The notes under the pieces were generated by a model. The model saw only the letters and a list, made by a program, of their open reading frames with translations. It made no database searches and was not told where the DNA came from. The position numbers were made by a program, and so were the translations under genes. From Lonepinella sp051851555 (GTDB lineage Bacteria; Pseudomonadota; Gammaproteobacteria; Enterobacterales; Pasteurellaceae), in the NCBI RefSeq assembly GCF_051851555.1, contig NZ_JBPDVH010000002.1, forward strand, positions 124,001 through 188,000: a stretch of 64,000 nucleotides of DNA. Direction: 5' to 3'. Below are positions 7,534-14,919 of the stretch, piece after piece (positions within the stretch are counted from its first letter, which is position 1; the number at the start of each line of letters is the position of its first letter).

Positions 7534-7619
7534 TGTCTGTTCTCCCATTGGTCTGCCAAATACCATAACCATGCAAAACACAATACGGTACAAATTGCCA
7601 GAGAAGTTTCACCAAACAT
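7530..7619 (-). CDS. 29-residue single-helix membrane microprotein
   Basis: ATG 7619 to TGA 7530. The sequence starts MFGETSLAICTVLCFAWLWY and ends with a polar tail LADQWENRQ, a small N-out or C-in anchored helix. It lies 12 bp after Gam and is coupled by a 4-bp overlap to the next microprotein. No family recognised. Confidence 0.5.
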   Translation of the reverse strand: MFGETSLAICTVLCFAWLWYLADQWENRQ

Positions 7620-7631
7620 AGCGCCCCCCCC

Positions 7632-8153
7632 TTATTTCACATCTTGCTCAAACGGCTTAATTACAAATTCTTCCACACCTGATTTAATCGAAATCCCGTT
7701 GACGCTTTTCGCTTTCTCAGGATCAAGCAAAATCGCATCCTTATTGATTTCCTCTTTGGTGCGGATAAATTCCAACATGCCTAAGGTTTTCAAGTTCTCC
7801 AACACCTGATCTGCCTTGGTAATTCGCACGCTCGGCGGATTAGTACGCCATTGCACCTCGCCCGTATTGAAATACCCCGTTTTCTGCTTACCGTTAAGGG
7901 TCAATTCATCACGGTGACTCTCACACCACGCCTGAATCGCCTGTTGTTGGTCGCCAATCTCCCCTTTTAATGCTTGCAACGGCTCCGCATAACGCTCCGT
8001 AATCACCGCAATTTCATCATTCTGAGCTGTCGTCAAGCGTTGCAACTCACGCTGTTTGTCGCCTAACTGCTTAATCGCAATCTCTACTTCTTCTCTCGAC
8101 TGCACACGCACCGCCTGCGTAGGTGCTTTAATTCGACTTGCTGTTTTTGCCAT
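7632..8153 (-). CDS. gam: Gam host-nuclease inhibitor protein
   Basis: 173 residues. Mu Gam family: a long N-terminal antiparallel coiled coil (about residues 17-80) followed by a beta-rich part with GYFNTGEVQWRTNPPSVRI and the C-terminal GISIKSGVEEFVIKPFEQ typical of Gam. Mu Gam binds double-stranded DNA ends like a bacterial Ku and protects them from RecBCD-type exonucleases. It follows MuB and a small gene, as in FluMu. Confidence 0.93.
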   Translation of the reverse strand: MAKTASRIKAPTQAVRVQSREEVEIAIKQLGDKQRELQRLTTAQNDEIAVITERYAEPLQALKGEIGDQQQAIQAWCESHRDELTLNGKQKTGYFNTGEVQWRTNPPSVRITKADQVLENLKTLGMLEFIRTKEEINKDAILLDPEKAKSVNGISIKSGVEEFVIKPFEQDVK

Positions 8154-8172
8154 AATGATTTTCTCCTATTGT

Positions 8173-8364
8173 TTAACCTAATTTTTCTTTCTCTAACTTC
8201 ACAACCACTAACTGTTGCCCCTTATCTTTCCTATGATGTGCCGGTGTCGACATATGTAATACCGTATTCACCTTCACCCCCAGAAACCTTGCCAATTCCT
8301 CCGCCGTCCCGTCCGCCAAATTTTCATCCCCCCGATAAAGAGCATAAATTTGCCGACCTTTCAT
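8173..8364 (-). CDS. Small early phage protein with HTH-like pattern
   Basis: 63 residues. The segment DGTAEELARFLGVKVNTVLH resembles a helix-turn-helix, and the N-terminus QIYALYRGDENLADGT matches a type found in several phage and conjugative-element regulators that start with a YALY(R/K)GDE motif. A lysine-rich tail follows. It lies between MuB and Gam. Regulation of early genes is plausible but not shown. Confidence 0.55.
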   Translation of the reverse strand: MKGRQIYALYRGDENLADGTAEELARFLGVKVNTVLHMSTPAHHRKDKGQQLVVVKLEKEKLG

Positions 8365-8375
8365 CTGCCACCTCC

Positions 8376-9251
8376 TTACTTAATCAACGCATCCGCATAG
8401 GCTAAAATAATCTGTTCATCAATCGGACGCTCATACATAGCCGCCACCCGAATCGCCCCACGCATTAAATAATTTAACCGCCGAGCGTTGCCCTGACTGA
8501 TTTTAAACAGCACCGCATTAAACTCGCTTGTGCCTAATCCCGATTCCGCCAACAAGCCCACATCTTCCAGACTTAACCCATTGCCCAAATCACAAAACAC
8601 CCCAGAACGGCTATAAAGCTGAGCCAACTCCCCATGTTTACCACGCAAATTGGCAATCAATTTCGGCATACCCGCCAACACCAAACCGCAACCTGTTTTG
8701 TCATGAATACGGCGGATATACTCCAAACATTTCGTGCTTAACAGCTCCGCCTCGTCCACAATCAACAACCGCCCAGCGCCTAAACGTTGGCAAATCCGCA
8801 CAAACAAATCATGATTTTCCCCTGTTTCGCTTAAGCCCAACTGCTGACACAAGGTTTTCAACAACACTTTTGGATTAAAACTCGGATCAACCTCAATTAA
8901 TAAGGTTTCAGGATTGCCTTTCACATAGTGCCGTAATGCCTGCGTTTTCCCCAAGCCCGCAGCCCCAATCACCACCGCAATCACCCCCTCAATATGTGCC
9001 GTATTCACCGCATCTAAACACAACTCCGCCTTATGCGTATGCACAAACGCCCCATTAAAACGCCGTTCTACCACACGCTCCTGATGTCGCCCCATCAAAC
9101 GGCTCACCGCCTCGTCCACTTCCTCAGTTTTGCCCTTATAAGTGCCTTTCAAATACTGATTCACCACCGCCACAGACTTACCAATCGCTGTCGCCACCTG
9201 TGCCTGTGTTAAATTGTTTTCCTGCATATACTGCTGTAATTGTGCTTTCAT
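8376..9251 (-). CDS. muB: MuB transposition target-selection ATPase
   Basis: 291 residues. N-terminal helix-turn-helix (about residues 14-36, LTQAQVATAIGKSVAVVNQY), AAA+ ATPase with Walker A GAAGLGKT at 96-103 and Walker B LLIVDEAE at 162-169, and a C-terminal helical domain. MuB coats target DNA in an ATP-dependent way, delivers it to MuA and provides target immunity. It starts behind AGGA. A plus-strand promoter-like pair overlaps its first codons. Confidence 0.95.
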   Translation of the reverse strand: MKAQLQQYMQENNLTQAQVATAIGKSVAVVNQYLKGTYKGKTEEVDEAVSRLMGRHQERVVERRFNGAFVHTHKAELCLDAVNTAHIEGVIAVVIGAAGLGKTQALRHYVKGNPETLLIEVDPSFNPKVLLKTLCQQLGLSETGENHDLFVRICQRLGAGRLLIVDEAELLSTKCLEYIRRIHDKTGCGLVLAGMPKLIANLRGKHGELAQLYSRSGVFCDLGNGLSLEDVGLLAESGLGTSEFNAVLFKISQGNARRLNYLMRGAIRVAAMYERPIDEQIILAYADALIK

Positions 9252-9268
9252 CTTGTTTTTCCTATAAT
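9240..9268 (+). promoter_or_regulatory. Putative promoter for the plus-strand gene inside the transposition operon
   Basis: TTGTGC at 9240-9245 and a consensus TATAAT at 9263-9268, 17 bp apart, point towards the gene at 9306. The -35 element and part of the spacer lie within the start of muB on the other strand. Confidence 0.55.
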
Positions 9269-9305
9269 CTAAAAACCGTTTAACCCCACTTTAAAGGAGC
9301 TTAAA

Positions 9306-9764
9306 ATGTTTGATTCAATAAAACCGTTACGGAGTTTTCACTGCCAACAATACTGGGATGAAATCCTCAATAATCTCTCCCCCAAACAGCAAGATCACCT
9401 CAACAGCCTTTTAATGCCTGATGCCAAACCTAATTTTTATCAATGGTTCGCAAAGCATGCTGACGAAGTCTATGCGTATATAGCTGCGACCCCACAACAA
9501 CGCCAAAATCCCAAAAAATGGCACGAACCAAATTACCTGTTAGCCTATGCTCGCTGGCACGTTCTCGCCAACGGCAAACTCGTCCATGAATGGTTGCAAC
9601 AAGTCGGTCAATACAGCCACCCGAATCCCGAAATCTGGTTTCTCCAATGCTTTCGAGAGTGGACAAATCTGCAAGACGTACTCGACGATCTACCGTTTCA
9701 TCCGACAAATAAGCCAATACCTTATCCTTTTCTAACCCAAGAACAGTTGGATCGATACGAGTAG
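9306..9764 (+). CDS. Plus-strand ORF between muA and muB, possible moron
   Basis: 152 residues, opposite in direction to the surrounding operon. ATG 9306 follows AAAGGAG by seven bases, a near-ideal ribosome site, and a consensus -10/-35 pair lies upstream. The protein is rich in W, Y and H (QYWDEI, FYQWFAKH, NPKKWHEPNY, EWLQQVGQ) with no membrane segment and no domain I recognise. Genes placed against the lytic operon with their own promoter are often lysogeny-expressed morons such as superinfection-exclusion genes; that is inference. It overlaps the minus-strand ORF 9430-9885 for 335 bp, and both are unlikely to be real in full. Confidence 0.55.
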   Translation: MFDSIKPLRSFHCQQYWDEILNNLSPKQQDHLNSLLMPDAKPNFYQWFAKHADEVYAYIAATPQQRQNPKKWHEPNYLLAYARWHVLANGKLVHEWLQQVGQYSHPNPEIWFLQCFREWTNLQDVLDDLPFHPTNKPIPYPFLTQEQLDRYE

Positions 9765-9885
9765 CACTCATCTCTTGTTCAATCTCTTTAACCAACCGTG
9801 CTTTCTGTCTGGCTCGTCTTTTCGCACGAGCCTGTTTAGCTTTTTCAAGCCCCATTTCATGTTGTGTTATTGTCTGCATAGTCAT
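9430..9885 (-). CDS. Minus-strand ORF after muA, alternative to the plus-strand gene
   Basis: 151 residues. ATG 9885 is 2 bp after the muA stop and is preceded by AGGTAGG, consistent with coupled translation in the operon. The first 45 residues are basic and helical (LEKAKQARAKRRARQKARLV), and the middle has DETVDRRVRLADLS and GGCIDRLVATIHGRVCRW. FluMu also has small genes between muA and muB. Codon choice resembles the flanking phage genes. The last two thirds lie antisense to the ORF at 9306-9764, so one of the two may be spurious. I cannot decide from sequence alone. Confidence 0.5.
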   Translation of the reverse strand: MTMQTITQHEMGLEKAKQARAKRRARQKARLVKEIEQEMSATRIDPTVLGLEKDKVLAYLSDETVDRRVRLADLSTLESIGETRFRDSGGCIDRLVATIHGRVCRWRERASEHRLTGNLVRAIFWDFGVVVGSQLYTHRLRQHALRTIDKN

Positions 9886-9887
9886 CT

Positions 9888-11849
9888 TTAACCTACCTTT
9901 TTCTGCCGTTTAAAATCCGCTTGAAAAATCGCAATCGATGCATCTTCAAGCACTATTTCCTCTTCATGCCGTGCCATCCGCATTTGTCGCAACAACACCG
10001 CCCCCTCGCTTTCCTTAACCTCAATCGCCGGCATCATCTCCGCACGAATTTCATCAACCTGTTCTTCTTTCAACTTCAACCGACGTCTGCCCCGTTCTTC
10101 CCTCGCTTTCTCCACAAACGCTTTCGGGAACGCATCACGCTTATTACCATTCCACACCGCCTCGCACAAAAACCGCCCGTCAAGACTTCGCACAATCACA
10201 TTCTCCGCACAGTGAATATCAAACGCCACCTGCACCTGTTCACCGTCCACCAAAATCAAATCCTTGTGAAAATAATCATTATTAAACACCCTCACCCAGC
10301 CACGTTCTGCAGTGCGAATCACATGCGGACGGAATAAATCCCTCGCCTCCGCCTTGGAAATCATCAACACCGCCTCACCGTCCAACAACTGCGCATACTT
10401 CCTCGCAGGCGTCGTGCCAATTTCCCCATGCACATGTTCCTCGTTATACCAACGCACCCCCTCAGCCACCGCATCAATAAACTGATGCCAACTAGGCAAC
10501 TTGCCTTTCGCCCACTGCTGTTTATCCGTAAGCTCCGTCCGCCCTTGCCGAATCGCCTTATCCAACGACACCACCGCCGTACTTGTTTTTCGCACCGTCT
10601 CCCGATCCGCACCCAAACCATGATAAGTCTCAAACTGCCGAGCAATCCGTAACAACAACGTCTTATTCAACCGCTCAATAATCCCACGCCCTTGCGGATT
10701 GCCCGGAATCCCCGTCTGATGATTAATCCCCAATCGTGGCAAAATCCCCGTAATATCGCCATCTAACATCCAGTTCTTCTCACCGCCCCCATTATCCGAA
10801 TAATAAATCGCCGGCAACCCATACTGCTCAACCCCCGAGCGAATCGCATCCGCCACCGCCAAGCAGTTCTCCGCCAAACTCACCGACCAGCCCACAATAA
10901 ACCGACTCGCCGCATCCATCACCAAAGTGACTTCAGGAATAAACGGACGACCATGCTCAGGGTGTGCCACTTTCATCTTCATAGAGTGACCATCACCCAC
11001 CCACACATCATTGGCTCGTAAACCTGACCAATCTCTTTTTACATACGTTTTCATCGCTCTTAACTCCGCGCCTGTTTTTCTACCTACTTCACGCACGATC
11101 GCAGGCAACTTCGCTAACCCACGTCGCACCGTACTCAAACTTGGCAACATAGCCAACCGCAACGGCTGATCCCAAAATGCCTCATGCCAACGTTGCGCAA
11201 ATTCATCATAAGCCTCCGCCACACAAACCCCATTGGTCTGCCGATACACCGCCAAAAACTCAGGCAACCAACCCAACATATCAGGCGACGTCGCCTGCCG
11301 TTGCAACGGCACCAACGCCATCAACCGATCTTCAGGCGTTTCCGCTTTCACATACCGCAACACCCAATCATGCAACGTCCTCGGACTCAACACCCGACCG
11401 CTCCCATTACCATTTTTCGCATTAGCCACCTGCACCAACCCCATAAAACGCCCCGAAATCGCACCGCACTTTGCCTGCTCACAAAAATAATGAATCGCTT
11501 TTTGACGTGACATAGACTGCTCCAATTCCAACACCGCCACCACCAACGCCATCCGAGCATCCGCCACCGCCCGCTGTTGTGCCGTCAAGCTCGCCAAATC
11601 CACCTCACGCACCCGCACCACAGGCAACCGTGGCTTATCCGCCACCACCGCCCGCACAAACCGCTCCCGAATCGCCATTTGTACCGATTCAGGGAGAGAG
11701 TCAAGGGCGTATTCATAGCTGACACCCTTTACTCCACCGACTTGTCTTTTCTTCCAGTTTTCTTTTGTTGCACGTCTAGTCACATTGCTAGGTTGTTTAG
11801 GTAAATTAGCAATGCCTGCTAGTTCTTTTGATGAATACCACTGTTTCAT
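9888..11849 (-). CDS. muA: MuA DDE transposase
   Basis: 653 residues from ATG 11849 behind AGGTGG; a GTG three codons earlier overlaps that site. The N-terminal winged helix (WYSSKELAGIANLPKQPSNV, then RRATKENWKKRQ) binds phage ends or the enhancer. The catalytic RNase H-fold core has Asp286 (WVGDGHS), Asp352 (YYSDNGGG) and Glu392 (GIIERLNKT). The C-terminal region for MuB and ClpX contact follows. It performs replicative transposition and integration. The gene is intact. Confidence 0.96.
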   Translation of the reverse strand: MKQWYSSKELAGIANLPKQPSNVTRRATKENWKKRQVGGVKGVSYEYALDSLPESVQMAIRERFVRAVVADKPRLPVVRVREVDLASLTAQQRAVADARMALVVAVLELEQSMSRQKAIHYFCEQAKCGAISGRFMGLVQVANAKNGNGSGRVLSPRTLHDWVLRYVKAETPEDRLMALVPLQRQATSPDMLGWLPEFLAVYRQTNGVCVAEAYDEFAQRWHEAFWDQPLRLAMLPSLSTVRRGLAKLPAIVREVGRKTGAELRAMKTYVKRDWSGLRANDVWVGDGHSMKMKVAHPEHGRPFIPEVTLVMDAASRFIVGWSVSLAENCLAVADAIRSGVEQYGLPAIYYSDNGGGEKNWMLDGDITGILPRLGINHQTGIPGNPQGRGIIERLNKTLLLRIARQFETYHGLGADRETVRKTSTAVVSLDKAIRQGRTELTDKQQWAKGKLPSWHQFIDAVAEGVRWYNEEHVHGEIGTTPARKYAQLLDGEAVLMISKAEARDLFRPHVIRTAERGWVRVFNNDYFHKDLILVDGEQVQVAFDIHCAENVIVRSLDGRFLCEAVWNGNKRDAFPKAFVEKAREERGRRRLKLKEEQVDEIRAEMMPAIEVKESEGAVLLRQMRMARHEEEIVLEDASIAIFQADFKRQKKVG

Positions 11850-11858
11850 AATCACCAC

Positions 11859-12086
11859 CTAATTACTCATAGAATAACGACTGGGCCATATATCGTGCGG
11901 TTGCATACCTAAAGCATCTGCAATAATTCGTTCGCCTTTTGGATAAGGCTTATCTAACGCATTACGCACGGTTGTTTTTGCTAACCCGTTTTCTATTCCC
12001 AACTGAGATAGAGATTTGCCTTTTTTCATTAACTCACCCCTGATTTCGTGGTTACTCATATCTTTAGCTCTTTTATTTTTCGCCAT
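11859..12086 (-). CDS. ner: Ner-like winged-helix regulator
   Basis: 75 residues. Contains MSNHEIRGELMKKGKSLSQL, then LAKTTVRNALDKPYPKGERI and GMQPHDIWPSRY, the signature of Ner/Nlp proteins. In Mu, Ner shuts down both the early promoter and the repressor promoter as transposition begins. It is the first gene of the minus-strand early operon and is followed by muA after 9 bp. Its operator is probably the AGACAA/TTGTCT palindrome at 12123-12140. Confidence 0.92.
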   Translation of the reverse strand: MAKNKRAKDMSNHEIRGELMKKGKSLSQLGIENGLAKTTVRNALDKPYPKGERIIADALGMQPHDIWPSRYSMSN

Positions 12087-12122
12087 AATGTGAGATCCTT
12101 AAAAGATAGTTTTAAACTACAT

Positions 12123-12140
12123 AGACAACGTAAATTGTCT
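12123..12140. promoter_or_regulatory. Putative Ner operator palindrome
   Basis: AGACAA-N6-TTGTCT, a perfect 6+6 inverted repeat 36 bp upstream of ner and flanked by the symmetric CATAG/CTAT bases. Mu Ner binds inverted repeats between the early and repressor promoters, and this is the best candidate here. Confidence 0.5.
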
Positions 12141-12162
12141 AACTATGAATTGAATAATATAG

Positions 12163-12307
12163 TGAATTCATTTTAAAGTCAAATGCTGAATTCATAGAAA
12201 TTTCACAAATTTTAATGAATTTAATTTAACTATTTGATTTTATGGTATATTTATTTTGAATTCACTTTGTTTATAAATTGAATTTACAAGGGTGCATTAT
12301 GAATTCA
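12163..12307. promoter_or_regulatory. Repressor operator array: four TGAATTCA palindromes
   Basis: Perfect 8-bp palindromes at 12163-12170, 12187-12194, 12257-12264 and 12300-12307, with several ATGAATT/TGAATTT half sites between them, in the divergent control region of the repressor and early operon. The last copy includes the repressor start codon, so the repressor could block its own gene. The region is AT-rich and holds the divergent promoters. Confidence 0.6.
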
Positions 12308-12982
12308 TCTAAAAATAAAGAGTGGTTTACAGCTTTTGAGCTAGAAGATGTGGGCGGATTGCCTAAGGGAGCGAGTAATATCACAAGAAAAGCTAAAACT
12401 GAAAATTGGCAGAAAAGACAGATAAAAGGGAAAAGGGGAGTAGCTTACGAATACCACTACACCTCATTCCCCCTTGTCGTACAACAAGCACTAGGCTTTA
12501 CCCCAAGCACAGAGCAAGATCAGCCCAACGAAACGGAAAAAAACGTAAATTTCCAACAAGAAGATGAAACCTATGATGACATTGTGGATTATAGAGATGT
12601 GCGAATTTCCGCAGGCTTCGGCTACGAAAATGACGAACCAACCGAATTAAACACAATTAAAGTAGAGCGTGCATGGTTTCTCCGCAACCGCTTAAATGCC
12701 AAGAATTGTGCCATGTTCAAAGTCAGCGGCGACAGCATGTACCCAACCCTAGACGACAACGAAGAAATCATAGTGGACTGCTCCAAAAAAGACCTAACCG
12801 AAGGCAAAATATTTATAATAAACCACTCCGGCACCATGTGGGTAAAACGCATTAAAAGAAACTTTGACAGCATAGAACTTATTAGCGACAACAACTTCTA
12901 CGACCCAATAAAACTCAACGAAGAAGAATCCAATCAACTCAACATCATAGGCCAAGTCGTCCGTGGCTACCGAGATTTTTAA
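12299..12982 (+). CDS. Phage repressor with MuA-type DNA-binding domain and S24 autopeptidase
   Basis: 227 residues from ATG 12299 (AAGGG six bases upstream); a TTG seven codons earlier is less likely. Residues 7-66 form the same winged-helix type as the MuA N-terminus (EWFTAFELEDVGGLPKGASN, then WQKRQIKGKRGVAYEY). Residues 100-227 form a LexA/CI-like S24 peptidase: cleavage site Ala105-Gly106, nucleophile Ser146 (SGDSM), base Lys183 (WVKRI), 37 residues apart as in LexA. It should maintain lysogeny and lose activity when RecA filaments stimulate self-cleavage. Classical Mu repressor has no such domain. Confidence 0.92.
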   Translation: MNSSKNKEWFTAFELEDVGGLPKGASNITRKAKTENWQKRQIKGKRGVAYEYHYTSFPLVVQQALGFTPSTEQDQPNETEKNVNFQQEDETYDDIVDYRDVRISAGFGYENDEPTELNTIKVERAWFLRNRLNAKNCAMFKVSGDSMYPTLDDNEEIIVDCSKKDLTEGKIFIINHSGTMWVKRIKRNFDSIELISDNNFYDPIKLNEEESNQLNIIGQVVRGYRDF

Positions 12983-13051
12983 CCAAAAAAAGGCAAATAA
13001 AAAACAACAAAAAAAGGGGAAGTCCAAAACTTCCCCCACAACAAACGAAAA

Positions 13052-13155
13052 CTAATTTTAAAAACCAACCCCTAATTTTAAAAACTTAAACGCCAACTTT
13101 AAAAACTTAAACACCAATTTTAAAAACTTAAATGTCAATTTTAAAAAACATTTAA
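13052..13155. repeat. Five tandem 21-bp A/T-tract repeats near the phage end
   Basis: Units start at 13052, 13072, 13093, 13114 and 13135 with the core (C/T)(T/C)AA(T/C)TTTAAAAAC and a TTAAA(C/T) tail in the middle three. Spacing of 20-21 bp is two helical turns, so all A/T tracts face the same side. The array lies downstream of the repressor gene, inside the left end. Confidence 0.8.
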
Positions 13156-13179
13156 AACCCGCTCATTCTTGCCCAAACC

Positions 13180-13341
13180 TATGCAAATAATGATGCAATT
13201 TCTGCCCATTTTCCACCATTCCCCACCATTTTCATTATTTGCATAATCCTCTCCCAACCACCCCACAACCCAAACAAAATCAACCACCTACACCAAAAAA
13301 CCAAAAATCCCCCACTATGCAAATATTGTCAGTACCCCACA
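13180..13341. promoter_or_regulatory. Phage left terminus with three putative transposase-binding sites
   Basis: The 10-mer TATGCAAATA occurs at 13180-13189 and 13316-13325 and its exact reverse complement TATTTGCATA at 13236-13245. The outermost copy is 16 bp from the deduced end, which reads inward as TGTGGGGTACTGAC. Three sites with one inverted relative to the others recall L1-L3 of Mu, although the sequence differs from Mu. The wider 12983-13341 stretch has no gene. Confidence 0.65.
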
Positions 13342-14128
13342 TATTAAACGCAATAAACTCTATCGACAGCTCCGAATCTCGCATTAATGGAATCTGAATT
13401 TTTAAGGTTTCTATCAGACTGTTTACCGACCGCTCACTATAACCCTGATTGTTCAGCTCAAAAAACTCTACCACTTTATGCTTAATATCAATTTCGTCTA
13501 CGGTATTCCATATTTTGCCGTCATAACGGTATAGGCTCTTATTTTTTCTATGAAGTGCCATATCCCAATTTAACCAGCCGTAAAATGATTTAGACTTTTC
13601 GCTTGTGCGGTCATTTTCACGAATAGAATGATCTGCCTTTTTGCTTGCATCTTTTGCAATCGTTTTAGCTAAATCCTGTTCGCTTTCTTGCGTGCGCAAG
13701 CGTTCAATATAACCGCTTAGATTTTCTAATTTCTCCATGCTCACGCCATCATACAAGCCAACAGCTAGGCCGTTTACTTTGTTGTTGGTGGCAAGGTTCA
13801 AGCAAATAGCGGTTTTCTGCTCTTGTGTTAGCTCGCCATATTGGAAGATTTTAATAAATCTCTGTTCTTGATTACAAAGCCTTGTATTTTCTAGGCTCGC
13901 AAGCTGTTTAACGTCAATAATTACCGGTTTCTGGTCGTAGCGGTGAATTTTCTCCCCATTAACAGAAAAATCATCAATCTTCAAAGCGTCGGCTAGAATG
14001 TGCCATAACGCCCCCTTGCCCTTGTTCCATGCTCCCCACGCCGTACTACCCGCTAAAATAATCAGGTCACTGAATAGCTGATTATTCCACGGCTCTTTTA
14101 AATGTGGTGCGTTAATTAATTTTGCCAT
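13280..14128 (-). pseudogene. P4-alpha/D5-type replication protein, truncated by Mu-like insertion
   Basis: The open frame is 282 residues, but only residues 1 to about 262 (14128 to 13342) are native; the last 20 are phage sequence. The N-terminal part is a divergent primase-side domain, and residues 180-262 (SFYGWLNWDMALHRKNKSLY, later LSIEFIAFN) match the segment that precedes the D5_N/superfamily 3 helicase of satellite and plasmid primases, where FIAFNNGVL-like sequence normally continues. The helicase with its Walker motifs is therefore displaced to the other side of the prophage. Replication of the satellite should be disabled unless the prophage excises precisely. Confidence 0.8.
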
Positions 14129-14531
14129 TGCTTACCCCCATTTTCTCCATTATGTTTTCCTGTTTGCGGTTTTGTTTAGTCATCATTTCAAGCGTAATTT
14201 TATTTCCTTGCTGATTGATAAAGTTACAAATACCGTTAGGCGTGTCGCTAAAATATTTAACTGCGGTTTCCAATTCATCATTAATCAACAATGGTGTATC
14301 AGTATGCTGTTGGTGATAAGCAATAATTGCTAATGCTTCACGCCACGCTGTCGCATTTGCCATTTCTACGGTAATGAAATTATCAACATCTAGCCATAAT
14401 GTGCCAATTAGATAGCCGTCATTTTGCGTTAATGCAATATAGGGAAAATCTAAAAAGCTCAATGTTGCTTTAATTGGTTGTTTGCTTAATTCCGTCAATG
14501 TTTGTAAATTTAATTCTGTGATTGTTTCCAT
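14112..14531 (-). CDS. Satellite protein of unknown function
   Basis: 139 residues, start ATG 14531 behind AAGGGGGAC. It overlaps the replication gene by 17 bp, which implies coupled expression. The sequence is mixed alpha/beta without membrane segments; the central part (LTQNDGYLIGTLWLDVDN) could be a small beta sheet, and the C-terminus is polar. I do not recognise it. Position directly before the replication protein suggests a replication accessory role, as inference only. Confidence 0.6.
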   Translation of the reverse strand: METITELNLQTLTELSKQPIKATLSFLDFPYIALTQNDGYLIGTLWLDVDNFITVEMANATAWREALAIIAYHQQHTDTPLLINDELETAVKYFSDTPNGICNFINQQGNKITLEMMTKQNRKQENIMEKMGVSNGKIN

Positions 14532-14540
14532 AAGTCCCCC

Positions 14541-14726
14541 TTAATTCAATCCAGTTTTAATCATTCGTAAATAGCCTTGTAATTCCTTGCTGTGGTGGAT
14601 TAATGCCGTTATCTGCTCGCTATTGAGCTTTATTTGGCATGCCATTTTGAACAAGTATTCATGTATGATTTTCTGCTCTAGCTCTGCTTGCTCGCAAAGT
14701 GCGGTCAATACTTCATTACTTTTCAT
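14541..14726 (-). CDS. 61-residue helical satellite protein
   Basis: Predicted entirely helical (NEVLTALCEQAELEQKIIHE), with no membrane segment. It starts at 14726, 9 bp after the preceding gene, and contains a DNA-uptake word at 14697-14705. No family recognised. Confidence 0.5.
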   Translation of the reverse strand: MKSNEVLTALCEQAELEQKIIHEYLFKMACQIKLNSEQITALIHHSKELQGYLRMIKTGLN

Positions 14727-14735
14727 TCCACCACC

Positions 14736-14909
14736 TCATTTTTTTACAATGGAAAGCGTAAAGCTATTATCAAAAAACACATTGCCCGCTTTCTGTTTTT
14801 GGCTGATTTCATTTTTGGCTTGCAGTGCTTTGGCCAGTGTCTCAAATTCATCAATAAGCACTTGGCTTTGACTGAATACCATAAAAAGCTGATATGGTTT
14901 ATTATTCAT
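14736..14909 (-). CDS. 57-residue satellite protein
   Basis: Start ATG 14909, which has AAGGTGG upstream; the open frame reaches 14960 without a better site. The protein begins MNNKPYQLFMVFSQSQVLID and is mixed in character with a hydrophobic C-terminal strand. No family recognised. Confidence 0.5.
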   Translation of the reverse strand: MNNKPYQLFMVFSQSQVLIDEFETLAKALQAKNEISQKQKAGNVFFDNSFTLSIVKK

Positions 14910-14919
14910 TTCCACCACC

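Larger units (their letters stand above)
1..13341 (-). mobile_element. Mu-like transposable prophage, left-end portion
   Basis: From the right inwards the order is: phage terminus, S24-type repressor on the plus strand, then on the minus strand Ner, MuA transposase, MuB, Gam, small early genes, GemA, Mor activator, endolysin, small membrane proteins, spanins, DUF1804 protein, large terminase and portal. This is the layout of Mu and FluMu-type phages. The terminus is placed at 13341 because the interrupted primase frame changes character there and the phage sequence then reads inward from TGTGGGG, with the TG end typical of Mu-family elements. The other end is outside the window. Every gene seen is intact, so the prophage may be functional, but head, tail and tail-fibre genes cannot be judged here. 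Confidence 0.93.

Noticed and set aside
9921..11510. Several plus-strand ORFs within muA (up to 138 residues)
   Set aside because: His/Pro/Arg-rich shadows of the GC-skewed transposase gene, without start signals.
12622..13039. Minus-strand ORFs opposite the repressor
   Set aside because: Antisense shadows without ribosome sites; one ends in the AT-rich non-coding end region.
13280..13341. Native C-terminus of the replication protein
   Set aside because: Residues after FIAFN read MWGTDNICIVGD and do not fit the family; the DNA there is the phage terminus.
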